64,000 nucleotides of DNA from Sordariomycetes sp. S80-01Y (lineage: Eukaryota > Ascomycota > Sordariomycetes): positions 496,001-560,000 of the forward strand of contig JAXQJY010000026.1 in NCBI GenBank assembly GCA_037042185.1. Direction: 5' to 3'. The position numbers were made by a program, and so were the translations under genes. Below the pieces are notes generated by a model, which did not search any database, had not been told where the DNA came from, and worked only from the letters and a program-made list of their open reading frames with translations. This document shows, piece by piece, positions 1 to 10,600 of the stretch (the first letter of the stretch is position 1; every line of letters begins with the position of its first letter).

Positions 1-173
1 TCGACCGTCTCCAAAACCCTCCTTATAGCTTCCGTAGGCGCATCGCGATAGTTAGCCGGATCTTCACTCAGAAGCTTAAAGATGAGCGGCTCACGACCGT
101 CAATGTGAGCGATGACATCGCAAAACGTGCCACCGCGGTCGATAGCAACTCGTACGTCACCCATTTCGGTCAT
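1..173 (-). CDS. 5-oxoprolinase / hydantoinase A family protein, N-terminal part, cut by the window edge
   Basis: Only the first 57 codons are present; the gene runs off the left end. The start is the ATG whose first base is 173; a second in-frame Met lies at residue 4. Residues 7-19 read [13 protein letters not shown], the phosphate-binding N-terminal motif of the HyuA/5-oxoprolinase (ATP-hydrolysing) family, followed by a conserved stretch around [11 protein letters not shown]. Members open 5-oxoproline or hydantoin rings in the cytosol with ATP. Full-length fungal members have about 1300 residues, so most of the gene lies outside. It is divergent from a permease of the allantoate/pantothenate type, which could supply a related substrate. 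Oxoprolinase and hydantoinase cannot be separated from this fragment. Confidence 0.8.
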   Translation of the reverse strand, partial: MTEMGDVRVAIDRGGTFCDVIAHIDGREPLIFKLLSEDPANYRDAPTEAIRRVLETV

Positions 174-956
174 TTGGTGTCAAGGACGATAGCGCATGCC
201 GCCAGCTTCATCCAAGTCTTGATGAAGCTTTTGAATAGGACCTTGGACTCCGTACCGGGAGCATCGTCGGCAACAGCACGCTCGGTGCTTGAGCGGGTCG
301 TTGGAAGGCCGACAGTCGATGAGTGAGCCGCCGACGGATAGAGCACATTGGCGGAGTTAACGATTGCGTGCTGTTGCGGTGAGACGCCGACGCCATTGCC
401 GCATTAGGAGATTTCGGCAAATGCTAAGGTTTGCCACCGGGTCGAGGCTCGCGACTCGTGGACAATTACGGGGTGGAATTGAGTTCAGGAGTCAAGTGAG
501 GGAGATAAGTCGCAGCCGCAAGACGATCTCGTTTCTTCAAGGTCAAGAATCCAGGGAATCGCTATCTCGAACTCGTCTTGATTGACTGCTCCCAGCCTTG
601 CGACCACGTTTCCCAGCCTCAAAGCCGCGTCGGACGCTGCGCGCTTCGGCAGTCGAGCGACTCTCCACAATCATCGGCAACGATCCGATGAGAAGCTCTG
701 ATAAGGGAAATCTCGCGGCCCCAAACTTCACTCCTTCACCTCCTCGACCACCGAGATACCGGCTGGAAATCACAATAGTCGCCGCCCCGGGCTTGGCGAG
801 ATTGATGTCGTGATAACCCCAGCGTGCAACGCCATGTGCTAAAGGGTCGGTCTTGAAGGCGCTACCCTATCCCTAGTATTAAAACGGGGACACACTCGAG
901 CTTTCGAGCTTCATTCACAGTCTACTTCACTCCTCGGGAAGAGACGAACCGTCGAT
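174..956. promoter_or_regulatory. Divergent intergenic region between the oxoprolinase-type gene and the MFS gene
   Basis: 783 bases between two start codons, so it should hold both promoters. Short open frames here overlap each other on both strands and show no recognisable protein. I see no clear TATA box or repeat. Confidence 0.5.
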
Positions 957-2543
957 ATGGCATCTGCTCAGCCTGTCACGTCCCCGATTGCGGTCGACAA
1001 CCCTATCGATACGGCCGCCAGCCGCGATCAGAGTGACGAGAAACGCCCGTCTGCCGACATTAAGGAAGCGGCACCTTCGACTGATGGAACGCTTGGGAGA
1101 TCGGGGTGGTTTCATTGGCATGAGCCTGGCACGAGCAAAGAAGAGAAGAGGCTGATCTTCAAGCTCGATTTCTTTTTGCTCACCTTCTCATGTCTGACTT
1201 ACTTCTTGAAGCAGGTAAGCTAGTCTCCACCACAGTCTGGAATATTTCATGTTAATCAGGCGCAGCTTGACCAAAACAATGTCGCCAATGCCTATGTTAG
1301 CGGCATGGCGGACGATCTCGGGTTTGGGCCCGGCGACGAGCTCTCGTGGATGAACACCTACTTCTCTATTGGAACCATCATCGGAGGCTCTTTTGCAAAC
1401 CTCATCATTACTGTCGTTCGCCCTCGCTACTGGCTCTGCGGCTGTCTTTTCGCGTGGTCCCTCGTCGTGTTGTTCCTGTTCAAGTCACATAATGCCGCCG
1501 AGTTCTACGCTTTGCGCTTCCTCATCGGCCTTTTCGAGAGTGCCGCTTGGCCTGGTGTCATGTATACCATCGGCTGCTGGTACAGGAAGAGTGAACTTGC
1601 CCGGCGCAGTGGCCTGTTTGTGATCTCCGGCGTCATCGGCCAGATGTTCTCCGGCTATCTCCAGGCTGCGTTGTACACAGGCATGGAAGGCAAGGGTGGG
1701 CTGCCAGCCTATCGATGGCTTTTCATCTTCGACTTTATCTTGGCTATCCCTGTCGTCATCTACGGGCTGTTCACCTTCCCGGATACGCCTCACACAACGA
1801 CCGCATTCTACCTCAACGAATGGGAGAGGAAGCGAGCTTGCGAACGTATCGAAGAGGAAGGCCGCAAGCCCGTCGGCAAGATGGATTGGAGTGTCATTCG
1901 TCGCATCTTCTGCTCTTGGCAAGTGTACGCCTTCACTGTTGCCTACTCGTGCTGGACCTTGACTTGCGGCTCCTACGTAATGCAGTACTTTGGTCTGTAT
2001 CTCCGTTGGACCGAGGACTACACGGTGCCCGAGATCAACAACATTCCCACCTGTATTGGTGCTGTCAACTTTGTCGTCATGATTAGCACTGGCTACATCG
2101 CTGACAAGCTTGGACGACGATGGCCTGTGTGCCTCGTTGTCGGTTGTGTCTTGATCTTCGACTATGCGGTCCTTGCCGCTTGGGATGTTCCTCACATGTT
2201 CCGCATGGCTGTCTTTATCCTGATTGGATTCTATGGCTGCTATACCCCCTTGCTGGCCGGTTGGTGCAATGAAGCCTGCGGCGGAGATCAGCAGAAGCGA
2301 GCATTCGTGCTCGGGTTCATGGTCAGTGTTGGCCAGGCTGTCGTCATTCCCTTCCAGCAGCTGCAATTTCCGTCTTCCAAGGCGCCTCAGTTCAAAGAGA
2401 CGCACGGCTGGGGGAGTGGACTGGGCATGGTTGTGGCCCTGACGCTGTGGACCGGTATAGGTCTGCCCCTGCTACAGACTTGGGGACAGAAAAGGACGGA
2501 GGTCGTCTCGAGAACCCACGAGGATGACATTGAAGAGATTTGA
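957..2543 (+). CDS. MFS permease, anion:cation symporter (Dal5/Liz1-like) family
   Basis: Two exons, 957..1214 and 1260..2543, with a 45-nt phase-0 intron (GTAAGC...CAG), give 513 residues. Across the junction the protein reads LKQ|AQLDQNNVANAYVSG, the family signature at the end of TM1 of ACS permeases for allantoate, pantothenate and related carboxylates. About 12 hydrophobic segments follow, with a DKLGRR motif in the central loop region, and the length is normal for the family. The N-terminus is hydrophilic and cytosolic. Its divergent neighbour is an oxoprolinase/hydantoinase, so uptake of a cyclic amide or ureide is a reasonable guess, but the substrate cannot be read from sequence. An AATAAA hexamer at 2726-2731 could serve 3' processing. 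Confidence 0.88.
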
Positions 2544-2967
2544 GGGCCTCTCGGTGTTTATCGACGGCCGCCGGAACATACCCACGTTCGACTGTGCACC
2601 TTGTAGACACTCTGCTATTGTTTACCCTATCAGGGCTGCGCCGTTGCGACTGGAATCGATTGTCCTGTCCTTACATATGACTGTTTTGCTTCACACATCA
2701 CTCCTATTTTGTGTCTTGTAGGACAAATAAACTTAGCAAGTGCGGCCGATTTAATGTCAGACCCAGCAGGTTTCTCTCCGTCTTTATATCCAGACAATTT
2801 CGATTAGCAGTTGGTTCACCTACGTTCATTGAACAGCGAGCTCAATGCATCGATTGGTATCAATAGTTGCCCACATCACTCTTGACGGTGTAAAAATTCG
2901 CTTGAAATGGTGTAGATGTACATTTTTTCTTGTAAGCTACAAATGGTCCTCATCAAGTATATGCGAT
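2544..2967. other. Intergenic, convergent 3' ends
   Basis: 424 bases between the stop codons of the MFS gene (plus) and the acyltransferase (minus). It holds an AATAAA-type signal at 2726-2731 and AT-rich sequence; no gene seen. Confidence 0.5.
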
Positions 2968-4434
2968 TTAAAGCCTAGAAGCATGTTCCCGAGACCCAAG
3001 TCCCAGGCCCTCCATCATCTTCCCCAAAACCAGCTGATTGAAGTCATCAACCTCAGTATAGTTGTAATATGCCGAGTTATAACAAGTGTTTAGTGATAGT
3101 CTCCCTTGCCAAGTCCAGAGGAAGCATTCCAGCCATGGACCAGTCACTGTGTCCCCAAACCATACATCCTTAACATGCCATGTCCCCTTTCCACCGTTCC
3201 CAGGGTAAGTAGATTTGATGAAACTGTCAACTGCTCCAAGACTTGAAACCGCGGGCGTTGTCTCTTGCAGCTGTGCCTGGGTGAACTCTGGCACCAAGGT
3301 TCGTACCATGGGTCCCAAAGCACTCCAGACTTCGGGATCACCCTTTGGCAGATCCTGCTGATAGAAGCGTGCAAGGTCGTCCGCGATTTGAGCAAATGTC
3401 TTTCCGTTTGGCTCGACGACGCACGGAAGCACGCAGTGATGGTTCCCTATCGAGTACGAGTCTTGTGAAGGATCTGATTTACCAGAAGCAGCAAAGTATC
3501 GCCGAAGATCGAAATTACCAAACGTAGCAAGCTTTGTCCCCGCGCCTTCAGGTGCTCCCGAATTGCGCTCCTTCTGGACAGCCTGTGCGGCTAGCACTAC
3601 CGCAGCATGCCAGCTTGCAGTGACGCTCAGACGCTGAGCTTTGCAGGCACCGATGATGGCTTTGGTCAAGGAAGAGCTTGCTTTCAACTGCTCTGCCGAG
3701 TTCCGTTGCGAGCAGGGGAGTAAAGGTTGAGACACAGGTATGCAGATTGGAGAATCTATCGCTGTCAACGGCGCTAGAATCTCTTGCGCACGCTTCTCTC
3801 CCCTCCCGGGAGAACTCTCTGTCATGTTGAGGAGGTCATCTGACCGGAGAGGAAGACGAGAAACCTCGGATCCGTCAATTTGCATCCGAGGACTTCCCCC
3901 AGGCGAAGCAAGAAATCCAAAGAATCTATCCCAGAAGTTCATCAAGCCTCTCCCATCGAGAATATGGTGCTCTCCCTGAAGGAACAGCTGCTGCTCCTCT
4001 GGAAGATAGTTAAGCGTCATCTGCTTCGGCTTTACCATATTCCTCCAATGTTCAGTGGACGTTCGTCCTCGAATAACGACAAAAGTCGTGTCAAGCCAAT
4101 GTTTGAGCTCGACATCACTCAAGGGCGACTTGTACGACTTTCCATCTGACAGATTTTCGGCTGCTAACCCGGGGTACTTGTGGCGCATTTGTAACCAAGC
4201 CTCTCGCAATTGGGGAACCAAGTCGTATGAAGACACCCTGTCGCTGGCTGAGGACGGAGTGTGTTTGAAAGTAACCCAAGTAGCGATCAGAAACAGTCCA
4301 GGGGACCCGGGAGGGACCATAATGGCATTGTAAAGAACCTCTTGAAAGCCATAGGGCTGACGGTAGGTACAGGAGTCCTCCTTGGTCCAGGAGGATTCTG
4401 GGTTTAGACTTTTATCGGTCATTATGTCCAACAT
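2968..4434 (-). CDS. HHxxDG acyltransferase (BAHD/Tri3-like, condensation-domain fold)
   Basis: A single exon of 488 residues; a Met at residue 5 is an alternative start. The catalytic motif HHILDG lies at residues 156-161, matching the HHxxxDG/HxxxD active site of CoA-dependent acyltransferases related to NRPS condensation domains and to trichothecene 15-O-acetyltransferase (Tri3). The C-terminal part (WTWQGRLSLNTCYNSAYYN) resembles the terminal strands of the Tri3/alcohol-acetyltransferase branch, and length fits. There is no signal peptide. It sits in the same orientation as, and 360 bases downstream of, the dioxygenase and reductase genes that flank the hybrid synthase, so it probably O-acylates the product of that pathway; this is inference. 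A weaker alternative is an unrelated housekeeping alcohol acyltransferase. Confidence 0.8.
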   Translation of the reverse strand: MLDIMTDKSLNPESSWTKEDSCTYRQPYGFQEVLYNAIMVPPGSPGLFLIATWVTFKHTPSSASDRVSSYDLVPQLREAWLQMRHKYPGLAAENLSDGKSYKSPLSDVELKHWLDTTFVVIRGRTSTEHWRNMVKPKQMTLNYLPEEQQLFLQGEHHILDGRGLMNFWDRFFGFLASPGGSPRMQIDGSEVSRLPLRSDDLLNMTESSPGRGEKRAQEILAPLTAIDSPICIPVSQPLLPCSQRNSAEQLKASSSLTKAIIGACKAQRLSVTASWHAAVVLAAQAVQKERNSGAPEGAGTKLATFGNFDLRRYFAASGKSDPSQDSYSIGNHHCVLPCVVEPNGKTFAQIADDLARFYQQDLPKGDPEVWSALGPMVRTLVPEFTQAQLQETTPAVSSLGAVDSFIKSTYPGNGGKGTWHVKDVWFGDTVTGPWLECFLWTWQGRLSLNTCYNSAYYNYTEVDDFNQLVLGKMMEGLGLGSREHASRL

Positions 4435-4794
4435 CTAAATGACTTTTGGGCGTCTACAAAGTCACCCAGAAACACAGCTGGCGGGGCTGCTCTGGTTCCT
4501 CTGCGTTCATATAGTGCGACAAAGATCCTTTGCTGACGGGAGCATCTAGTCACATCTAGCCCTCAATCACACCACCTTGTTTCGGACTCCAGACCCTGCC
4601 AAGGGAAGTCCGAGAGGAAGCGCGGGATGCAAGGATCGGAACCCAGGCCCCAGAGGGGCAGAATATGCAAGGGTAGTCCTGAGGGGGGTGGGCTTGTGGT
4701 GGCGGTAATAACAGTTCGCCGATCGAGACCTTGAAACCGAGAACCCTGCTACATTTACTACCTCATTCGGCGCGTCTACCCGGATATCGCTATG
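4435..4794. promoter_or_regulatory. Intergenic upstream of the acyltransferase
   Basis: 360 bases between two minus-strand genes, holding the acyltransferase promoter and the dioxygenase 3' end. A C/G-rich stretch at about 4600-4710 is the only notable composition; no gene seen. Confidence 0.4.
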
Positions 4795-5652
4795 CTAACA
4801 GTGTACCTCGTCCATTTCCCCGTAGTCGCGCTTCCAGACACCGGGGCTATCCTTCAAGAACTGAGAGCGGAATCCGAGCATGCGCTGGGCCCGGGGTGTC
4901 AGAGTCCTCGCCAATGCCCGGTCAACGAGGAAAGGGTGCGCCTCTTCCGGAGTAAGGTACGAGCACTGGAAGACGAGAGCTATCCCCCTTCTTATGGAGT
5001 CATCCGTTGTGTTAGCCCCTCCCCCATGCACAACCTTGCCTGTTATGAAGACAGCATCTCCGGGCTCCATCTCCGCCGGAAGAGTGTCGGCCGGTGAGCC
5101 ATTCTCGGCAAGATTATCCCATTTGTGGCTGCCAGGAATCACCCGCGTCGCACCGTTGTCCGCGGTGAAGCTGGACAAGGCCACGATGAAGTTCACACTA
5201 GCTTCAGGCGCCTCGGGCCCGCAGTAGGTGAAGATGGGAAATTGCCACTGGTCGCGGTGCAGAGGTTGAGCCACAGCGCCGGGTCCTACATCGATGACTT
5301 GGGCAGTATTCATCCAGTAGCCACCTGCGTCTTTGAGATAGATCTCCTCGCAAATCTCATGGATTAGATTGTTCTCCATGATCTCCTCGCGGAAGGTCTT
5401 GCTCAGGGTGACGACATTGAGCAATCGCTTCGTAGCTGAGCCATGAAATTCCCGCACCCATTCGTTGTCGTGTTTGGACCCTGTACCAAGATGGTCCATG
5501 GCTGGCTGCACGTCCTGGTTCAGACGCGCAACTTGATCTGGGCTAATCAATCCCTTGATTATCACCGCGCCATCGTTCCGAATTGCTTTAAGCACTGCAC
5601 CACTGCCCGCAGACGCTGGCACACGCTGCAGCTGCGTCGCTTGATGAGACAT
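4795..5652 (-). CDS. PhyH-type Fe(II)/2-oxoglutarate dioxygenase (SwnH-like)
   Basis: An intronless 285-residue protein of the phytanoyl-CoA dioxygenase family. The iron triad is visible: H132 and D134 in LHRDQW, H209 in KVVHGGG, with R222 placed to bind 2-oxoglutarate. The jelly-roll strands between them (VNFIVALSSFTADNGATR, then VIPGSHKW) are typical of fungal secondary-metabolite members such as FtmOx1 and the SwnH1/SwnH2 enzymes, which hydroxylate or oxidise indolizidines. Its place beside an NmrA reductase and a SwnK-type synthase supports a tailoring role in that pathway. I cannot decide from sequence whether it matches SwnH1 or SwnH2. No targeting signal is seen; it is probably cytosolic. 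Confidence 0.87.
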   Translation of the reverse strand: MSHQATQLQRVPASAGSGAVLKAIRNDGAVIIKGLISPDQVARLNQDVQPAMDHLGTGSKHDNEWVREFHGSATKRLLNVVTLSKTFREEIMENNLIHEICEEIYLKDAGGYWMNTAQVIDVGPGAVAQPLHRDQWQFPIFTYCGPEAPEASVNFIVALSSFTADNGATRVIPGSHKWDNLAENGSPADTLPAEMEPGDAVFITGKVVHGGGANTTDDSIRRGIALVFQCSYLTPEEAHPFLVDRALARTLTPRAQRMLGFRSQFLKDSPGVWKRDYGEMDEVHC

Positions 5653-5951
5653 GCTGAGAATAGAGCAGAATGAAGAGGATAAAAGCTAATTTGTCACAAA
5701 ACGAGTGATATAGCTTGGTGCAGAGCGTCGTTATATTCTCAAAAAGTTGACGTCTTCTGCTAATCTTGCTATGTTGGGAAGCTTTGGGTGCGGTTACATT
5801 GACGCGGTCAGCATGTAACCCTCCCTGAAATACGACCCTGGTACTTGCATTCTCTAAGGCTTAACTAGCTAGGTATGTACACGCACTGCTAGTCTTGCGG
5901 TAATAGTCAGTAAGTCCTTAGCCGCCCCGAACCTCATCCGCGCGGTCTAGA
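5653..5951. promoter_or_regulatory. Short intergenic region upstream of the dioxygenase
   Basis: 299 bases holding the dioxygenase promoter and the 3' end of the reductase gene; AT-rich near the middle, with no clear element. Confidence 0.35.
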
Positions 5952-6999
5952 TCACGTACCCCATGCTTCCTGGATGACTTCCTCGATGCGCCTTGGGGGT
6001 GGAGCCTTATCCTTGAACAGCTCGACAAGGTTAACATGCTCATTGGTCTGTTCGAGATCATACGCGCCTAGCGCGACACCTGCTTCCAGATCGGCGACCA
6101 AAGCTCGGACCTGCTCAAGTCCGCCCGGGAAACGCTCTGGATACTGGCTAGCCACTTCCACATTGGATGGCAAGTCAATGGTCTTATGCTGGAGTAAGTC
6201 CTCCACAGGCTGGTAGGTGATTTCAATGTTGTGGCCAAGAGTTGACTCCACGATCTTGACAAGCACGTTCAACGAAACCGTGTTTGCCACTGCCTTCAAG
6301 ACGCGTGGCCACTTGTCCAAATCGAGTGCCATGACAAGGTAGCGTGCAGCATCCGTCGTAAATGTCATACTCATCCGGCCTTCGCCATCCCCTGGTAGCA
6401 CGGCCCGATGATGAGCAGGATCGAGGAAAAAGTACAGGGGACGGAGGGTGCTCGCCACTCTGGGCAAGCCGAAGTAGTCCATGAACATGCCGGGGTAGAA
6501 GTACGTATACTCGAGAGTAGTAGTGTTCCTTTCCAGTTCTCGTCGAGCAACGATGTGGAACTTCTTCTCCGGGTATGGGAGGACGTGATCGCCAACATCG
6601 TATTCCACGTTGAATTCGGATGGAATGAAGCGGGTGACGCTCTCCGCTCGTTCGGCGGCTCGGATCAACTTCACCTGAGCCTCTGAAGCCGAGTCGCTGT
6701 CCATAATTAGGGCAGAGATGACAACTTCTACTGATCGTGCCGAGAGCTCGGCCGTCAAACTCTCTTGGGAGTAGTCAGTTTCGACGATGGATGGTACCCG
6801 CTCTGTTGCGGCAGTCAAATTCTGGGCACGCGCATCGTTCTTCTACATTACTGGTTTGTCATCCTGTCTTAAATGCGTTTCTTGGACGACTGACCTTCCT
6901 AGAGAGTACGAAAACGTGGTGTTTGCTGCTTGCGACCAAGGCCTGCACGATGAGGCGACCGATGTCGCCGAGACCGCCTGCAACTGCGACAACAACCAT
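5952..6999 (-). CDS. NmrA-like NAD(P)-dependent reductase (SwnN/SwnR-like)
   Basis: Exons on the minus strand are 6999..6895 and 6842..5952, split by a 52-nt phase-0 intron (GTCAGT...TAG), giving 331 residues. The first exon supplies the Rossmann loop AGGLGDIGR (residues 7-15) and the second beta-strand ending VFVLSRK; without it the long open frame would lack a cofactor site and begin at a TTG. The second exon has the NmrA/isoflavone-reductase landmarks RFIPSEFNVEYD, the K of PYPEKKFHI and FYPGMFMDYFGLP. The family uses NADPH to reduce imines, ketones or enones. It is divergent from the synthase start by 655 bases, the arrangement seen for swnN or swnR around swnK; which of the two it matches is undecided. 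Confidence 0.87.
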
Positions 7000-7654
7000 G
7001 ATGCTTCGATGTACTGTGAGAATCTTGTCGATGATGATGAGGGGTGATGGATAAGCGGATTAATGCCATTGCAGTGCTGATTTATACCTCAAACTTGAGA
7101 AACGACGGACAAACGCCTGTGCCTGCTGATGAATACGGCTAGATCTCCGGCATCACACGACCCTTGACGATGCAGGAGACATAGCAGGACTATCTCCTAT
7201 TTAGGATTAATAAGCTTACAGAACTACGATGGCTATCACAAGGGATTACCCGCGTTGCCGCCGTCAGCCCCTGTCCAACCCCTCTTCTTCTTCAAGCTCA
7301 AATTGGCTGTAACTCATCGTCGAATCACGCTCCCACCCCTGATAAAGTCCGAGGAGGCGAATTAAGACGGGTCTCATCATCATGTAGCACATGTAACTTC
7401 TTCTTAAAGAGTCAAGATCACTGTCACACATACAGAGAAACCTCGGTGTGGCTATGTCAGGGTCGTAATGGGAATCTGACTGTCTCTGCACTGAAGCTGG
7501 CTTGATCTACAGGCATATGTAGCTTGAAGAAAGCTGGAATATCATTTCAAGGAGCCCCATCACGCGGAAGGGCATTTAGAGGGCAACTATTAAAACGTAT
7601 GAACAATTCATCAGGCTACCGCATTGCCGCCACTGGCAACGACCAAACACCGAC
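7000..7654. promoter_or_regulatory. Bidirectional promoter of reductase and hybrid synthase
   Basis: 655 bases between two divergent start codons, presumably co-regulating the tailoring genes and the synthase. No TATA box stands out near the synthase start. No protein-coding sequence is supported here. Confidence 0.5.
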
Positions 7655-10600
7655 ATGCACCATCTTTCACAGCGAGACCCCATGGATGTGGCCAAACCTG
7701 CTCCTAGCGAAAAGACCGATATTTCGACGCTTGGACAATGTACGCACAGGCTATTTGAAAATGCTGCCCGCGAACATAGCAGCCAGACTGCTCTGATTTG
7801 TGGCGAGGCCACAATGACTTTTCACGACTTGAATGCTAAGGCGAACCTCCTTGCTAGAGCATTGATCACCCGAGGGATCACCCACGGAGATGTTATCGGC
7901 GTCTACTTGGATCGATCTATCGATCTGATAGTGGCTTTACTGGCCGTCATGAAAGCAGGGGCCACTTATGTGCCTATTGATACTGCTCTGCCATCGGAAC
8001 GAATCAACACAATGATCGCAGATGCCTGCCCAAAGCTTGTCGTCACTGGCCACAACATTCCCGACGCATCAAATATACCCATCCCATTGGACACAAGCTC
8101 ATATGCCCGCATATCAGATCTCACACGCCAATTGCTGTCTTCAGACGAGGCTGACACTGGCAACATCAACGCTTCTGACGATCCGAGCAGTCTCGCATAC
8201 ATCATGTACACTTCAGGCTCTACAGGCCAGCCAAAAGGTGTCGAGGTTTCCCATGGAAGTGTGGCGAATTTATTATTATCGATGCAAAAAGACCCTGGAT
8301 TTAGTTGCTTCGATCGACTCCTCGCTGTCACCACAGTGTCTTTTGACATGGCAGTTCTTGAGATATTCCTGCCACTGATATCGGGTGGTATGGTGGTCAT
8401 AACACAAAGACATGAGCAGACAGACCCGATCGCCATTGTCAATCTCATGATTCAGCACGATATAAACATCATGCAAGGAACCCCGGCAATCTGGCAAATC
8501 CTGCTAGATTCGGGCTGGGATGGCAATCCCCGCCTCGATAAAATCCTTTGCGGCGGCGAAAGGCTACCCCGATCACTAGCAGATCGTCTTTTGAGGTGCG
8601 GCGATCACTTCTGGAATATGTACGGGCCAACCGAGGCAGCAGTCTATGCAAGCATATGGAAGGTGGAAAGGAGCCAAGAGATTGTTGTGGGGAGTTCTGT
8701 TACGAATTGTCGACTTTACGTGCTTGACGACAACTTGATACCTGTTCCCCCTGGATCGCCAGGAGAACTCTACATTGGTGGCGCTGGCGTGGCGCGAGGG
8801 TATCGGAACAAAGAACAACTCACTAGCTCGCGGTTTCTGCAAGATCCTTTTCACGACGGCCAGATGTACCGTACCGGAGACCTAGCTTGCTTGATTGGTC
8901 CAGACAAGCTGAGCATACTTGGCCGCATAGATGATCAAGTGAAGATCCGAGGGCATCGAGTCGAGCTTGGTGAGATCGAGAACGCTTTAGCCGAGTTGGA
9001 TGTGATATTGGGAGCCGTAGTCATCCTCCGTGCTGAGCGACTGATAGCCTACTACATGTCCAGGAAGAACACCAGCATTGACACCCCTATTCTACGAGAA
9101 TGGCTGGTGCGGAGACTACCAGCGTATATGGTCCCTGCATTCTTTGTCAGGATACAATCATTTCCTTTGAATACCAATGGGAAGATTGATCGCAAAGCCC
9201 TACCCGACCCGGTGGTTTCGATTACGGCCTCTTCGGCAACCGCACCGACAGCGTCACAGCTCTATGGATCAGAACTAGAGCAGTCTTTGGCCGCGATCTG
9301 GTCTTCAACTCTGGAGCACAACCAGTTCGGTATCTATGACAATTTTTTCGAAGTTGGTGGGGACTCAATGCGCCTAATTCGGGTGCAAACAGAGCTAAGA
9401 TCCCTGCTGGATCGGCGTGTCCCAGTGGCGAAGCTATTCGAGAACTACACTATAGCAAAACTGGCGTCGTACTTGAAAGACATCCAAGCGGAGGAGTCAA
9501 AAGTGTCAGAAGTCACGATTGCAGAAGAGAGTGAGTGTCGGTCCAAGACTGGAGAAGAAGACATTGCGATCATCGCAACGGCATGTCGCCTGCCTGGGGG
9601 AATCACAACACCAGACGAGTTTTGGACGTTGCTCGACAATGGAGACGAATCCATTACTGACGTGCCTGAGGGCAGATGGGGTGATGATGACCAGAAAGAT
9701 TCTTCCTACTGTCGCAAGGGTGGCTTCATATCTCGGGTGCACGACTACGACACCAGCTTCTTCGGCATTTCCCCACGAGAATCTCGGATGCTCGACCCAG
9801 CCCAATACATGATGCTTGAGACATGCTGGGAAGGATTTGAACGTGCCGGCTATACCTTGGAAAGCCTACGTGGCAGCGAAACGGGCACGTACATTGGTAC
9901 AAGTAATATTCTGGCTCACCTCCCTCTGAATCCAGCCGCCTGCAGAAATACCTCTGAACTCGACGGATACACAGCCACAGGTTCAGCCGGCGGGACTATG
10001 TCGGGTCGAATTGCCTATCAGTTAGGGCTTGAAGGCCCGACCATGACTGTAGACACAGCATGTTCTTCGTCGTTAGTCTCAACACACCTCGCGTGCACGG
10101 CCCTACGGCAGGGCGAATGCGACTTGGCAGTGTCCGGAGGCGTCAGTCTCATGCTGAATCCTGGTTTGCATGCCGAATTCGATCTTCTGAACGGAATGTC
10201 TCCAGACGGCAGATGCCGGGCATTCTCTGCCGACAGTCAAGGCACCGGGTGGGCAGAAGGCTCCGCGGCGGTCATCCTCAAGCGAGTTTCCGATGCCAAA
10301 CGTGACGGTGACACAATTCATGCAGTCATTCGCGCAACTGCTGTTAACCACGACGGCCGCAGTGCAACTTTGACTACTCCAAGGCAATCAGCTCAATCGC
10401 GTCTCATTCGCAAAGCCCTGAGCTCGGCCCAACTTCAGCCGACTGACATCGACTACATCGAGGCTCATGGAACCGGCACTCGACTTGGGGATCCTATTGA
10501 AGCTTCTGCGTTAGCTGAGGTTTTCGCCACTGTTAGCCGAAAAAGAAAAGACTTATTGCATATTGGTTCTGTCAAGTCTAATATCGGACACACACAAGCC

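Noticed and set aside
1485-2405. 306-codon open frame antisense to the first MFS gene
   Set aside because: Low-complexity, charged translation with no motif; it mirrors the codon structure of the membrane protein on the other strand.
5952-6818. NmrA gene as a pseudogene lacking its cofactor loop
   Set aside because: The missing Rossmann loop is supplied by a 35-codon upstream exon joined by a 52-nt intron in phase.
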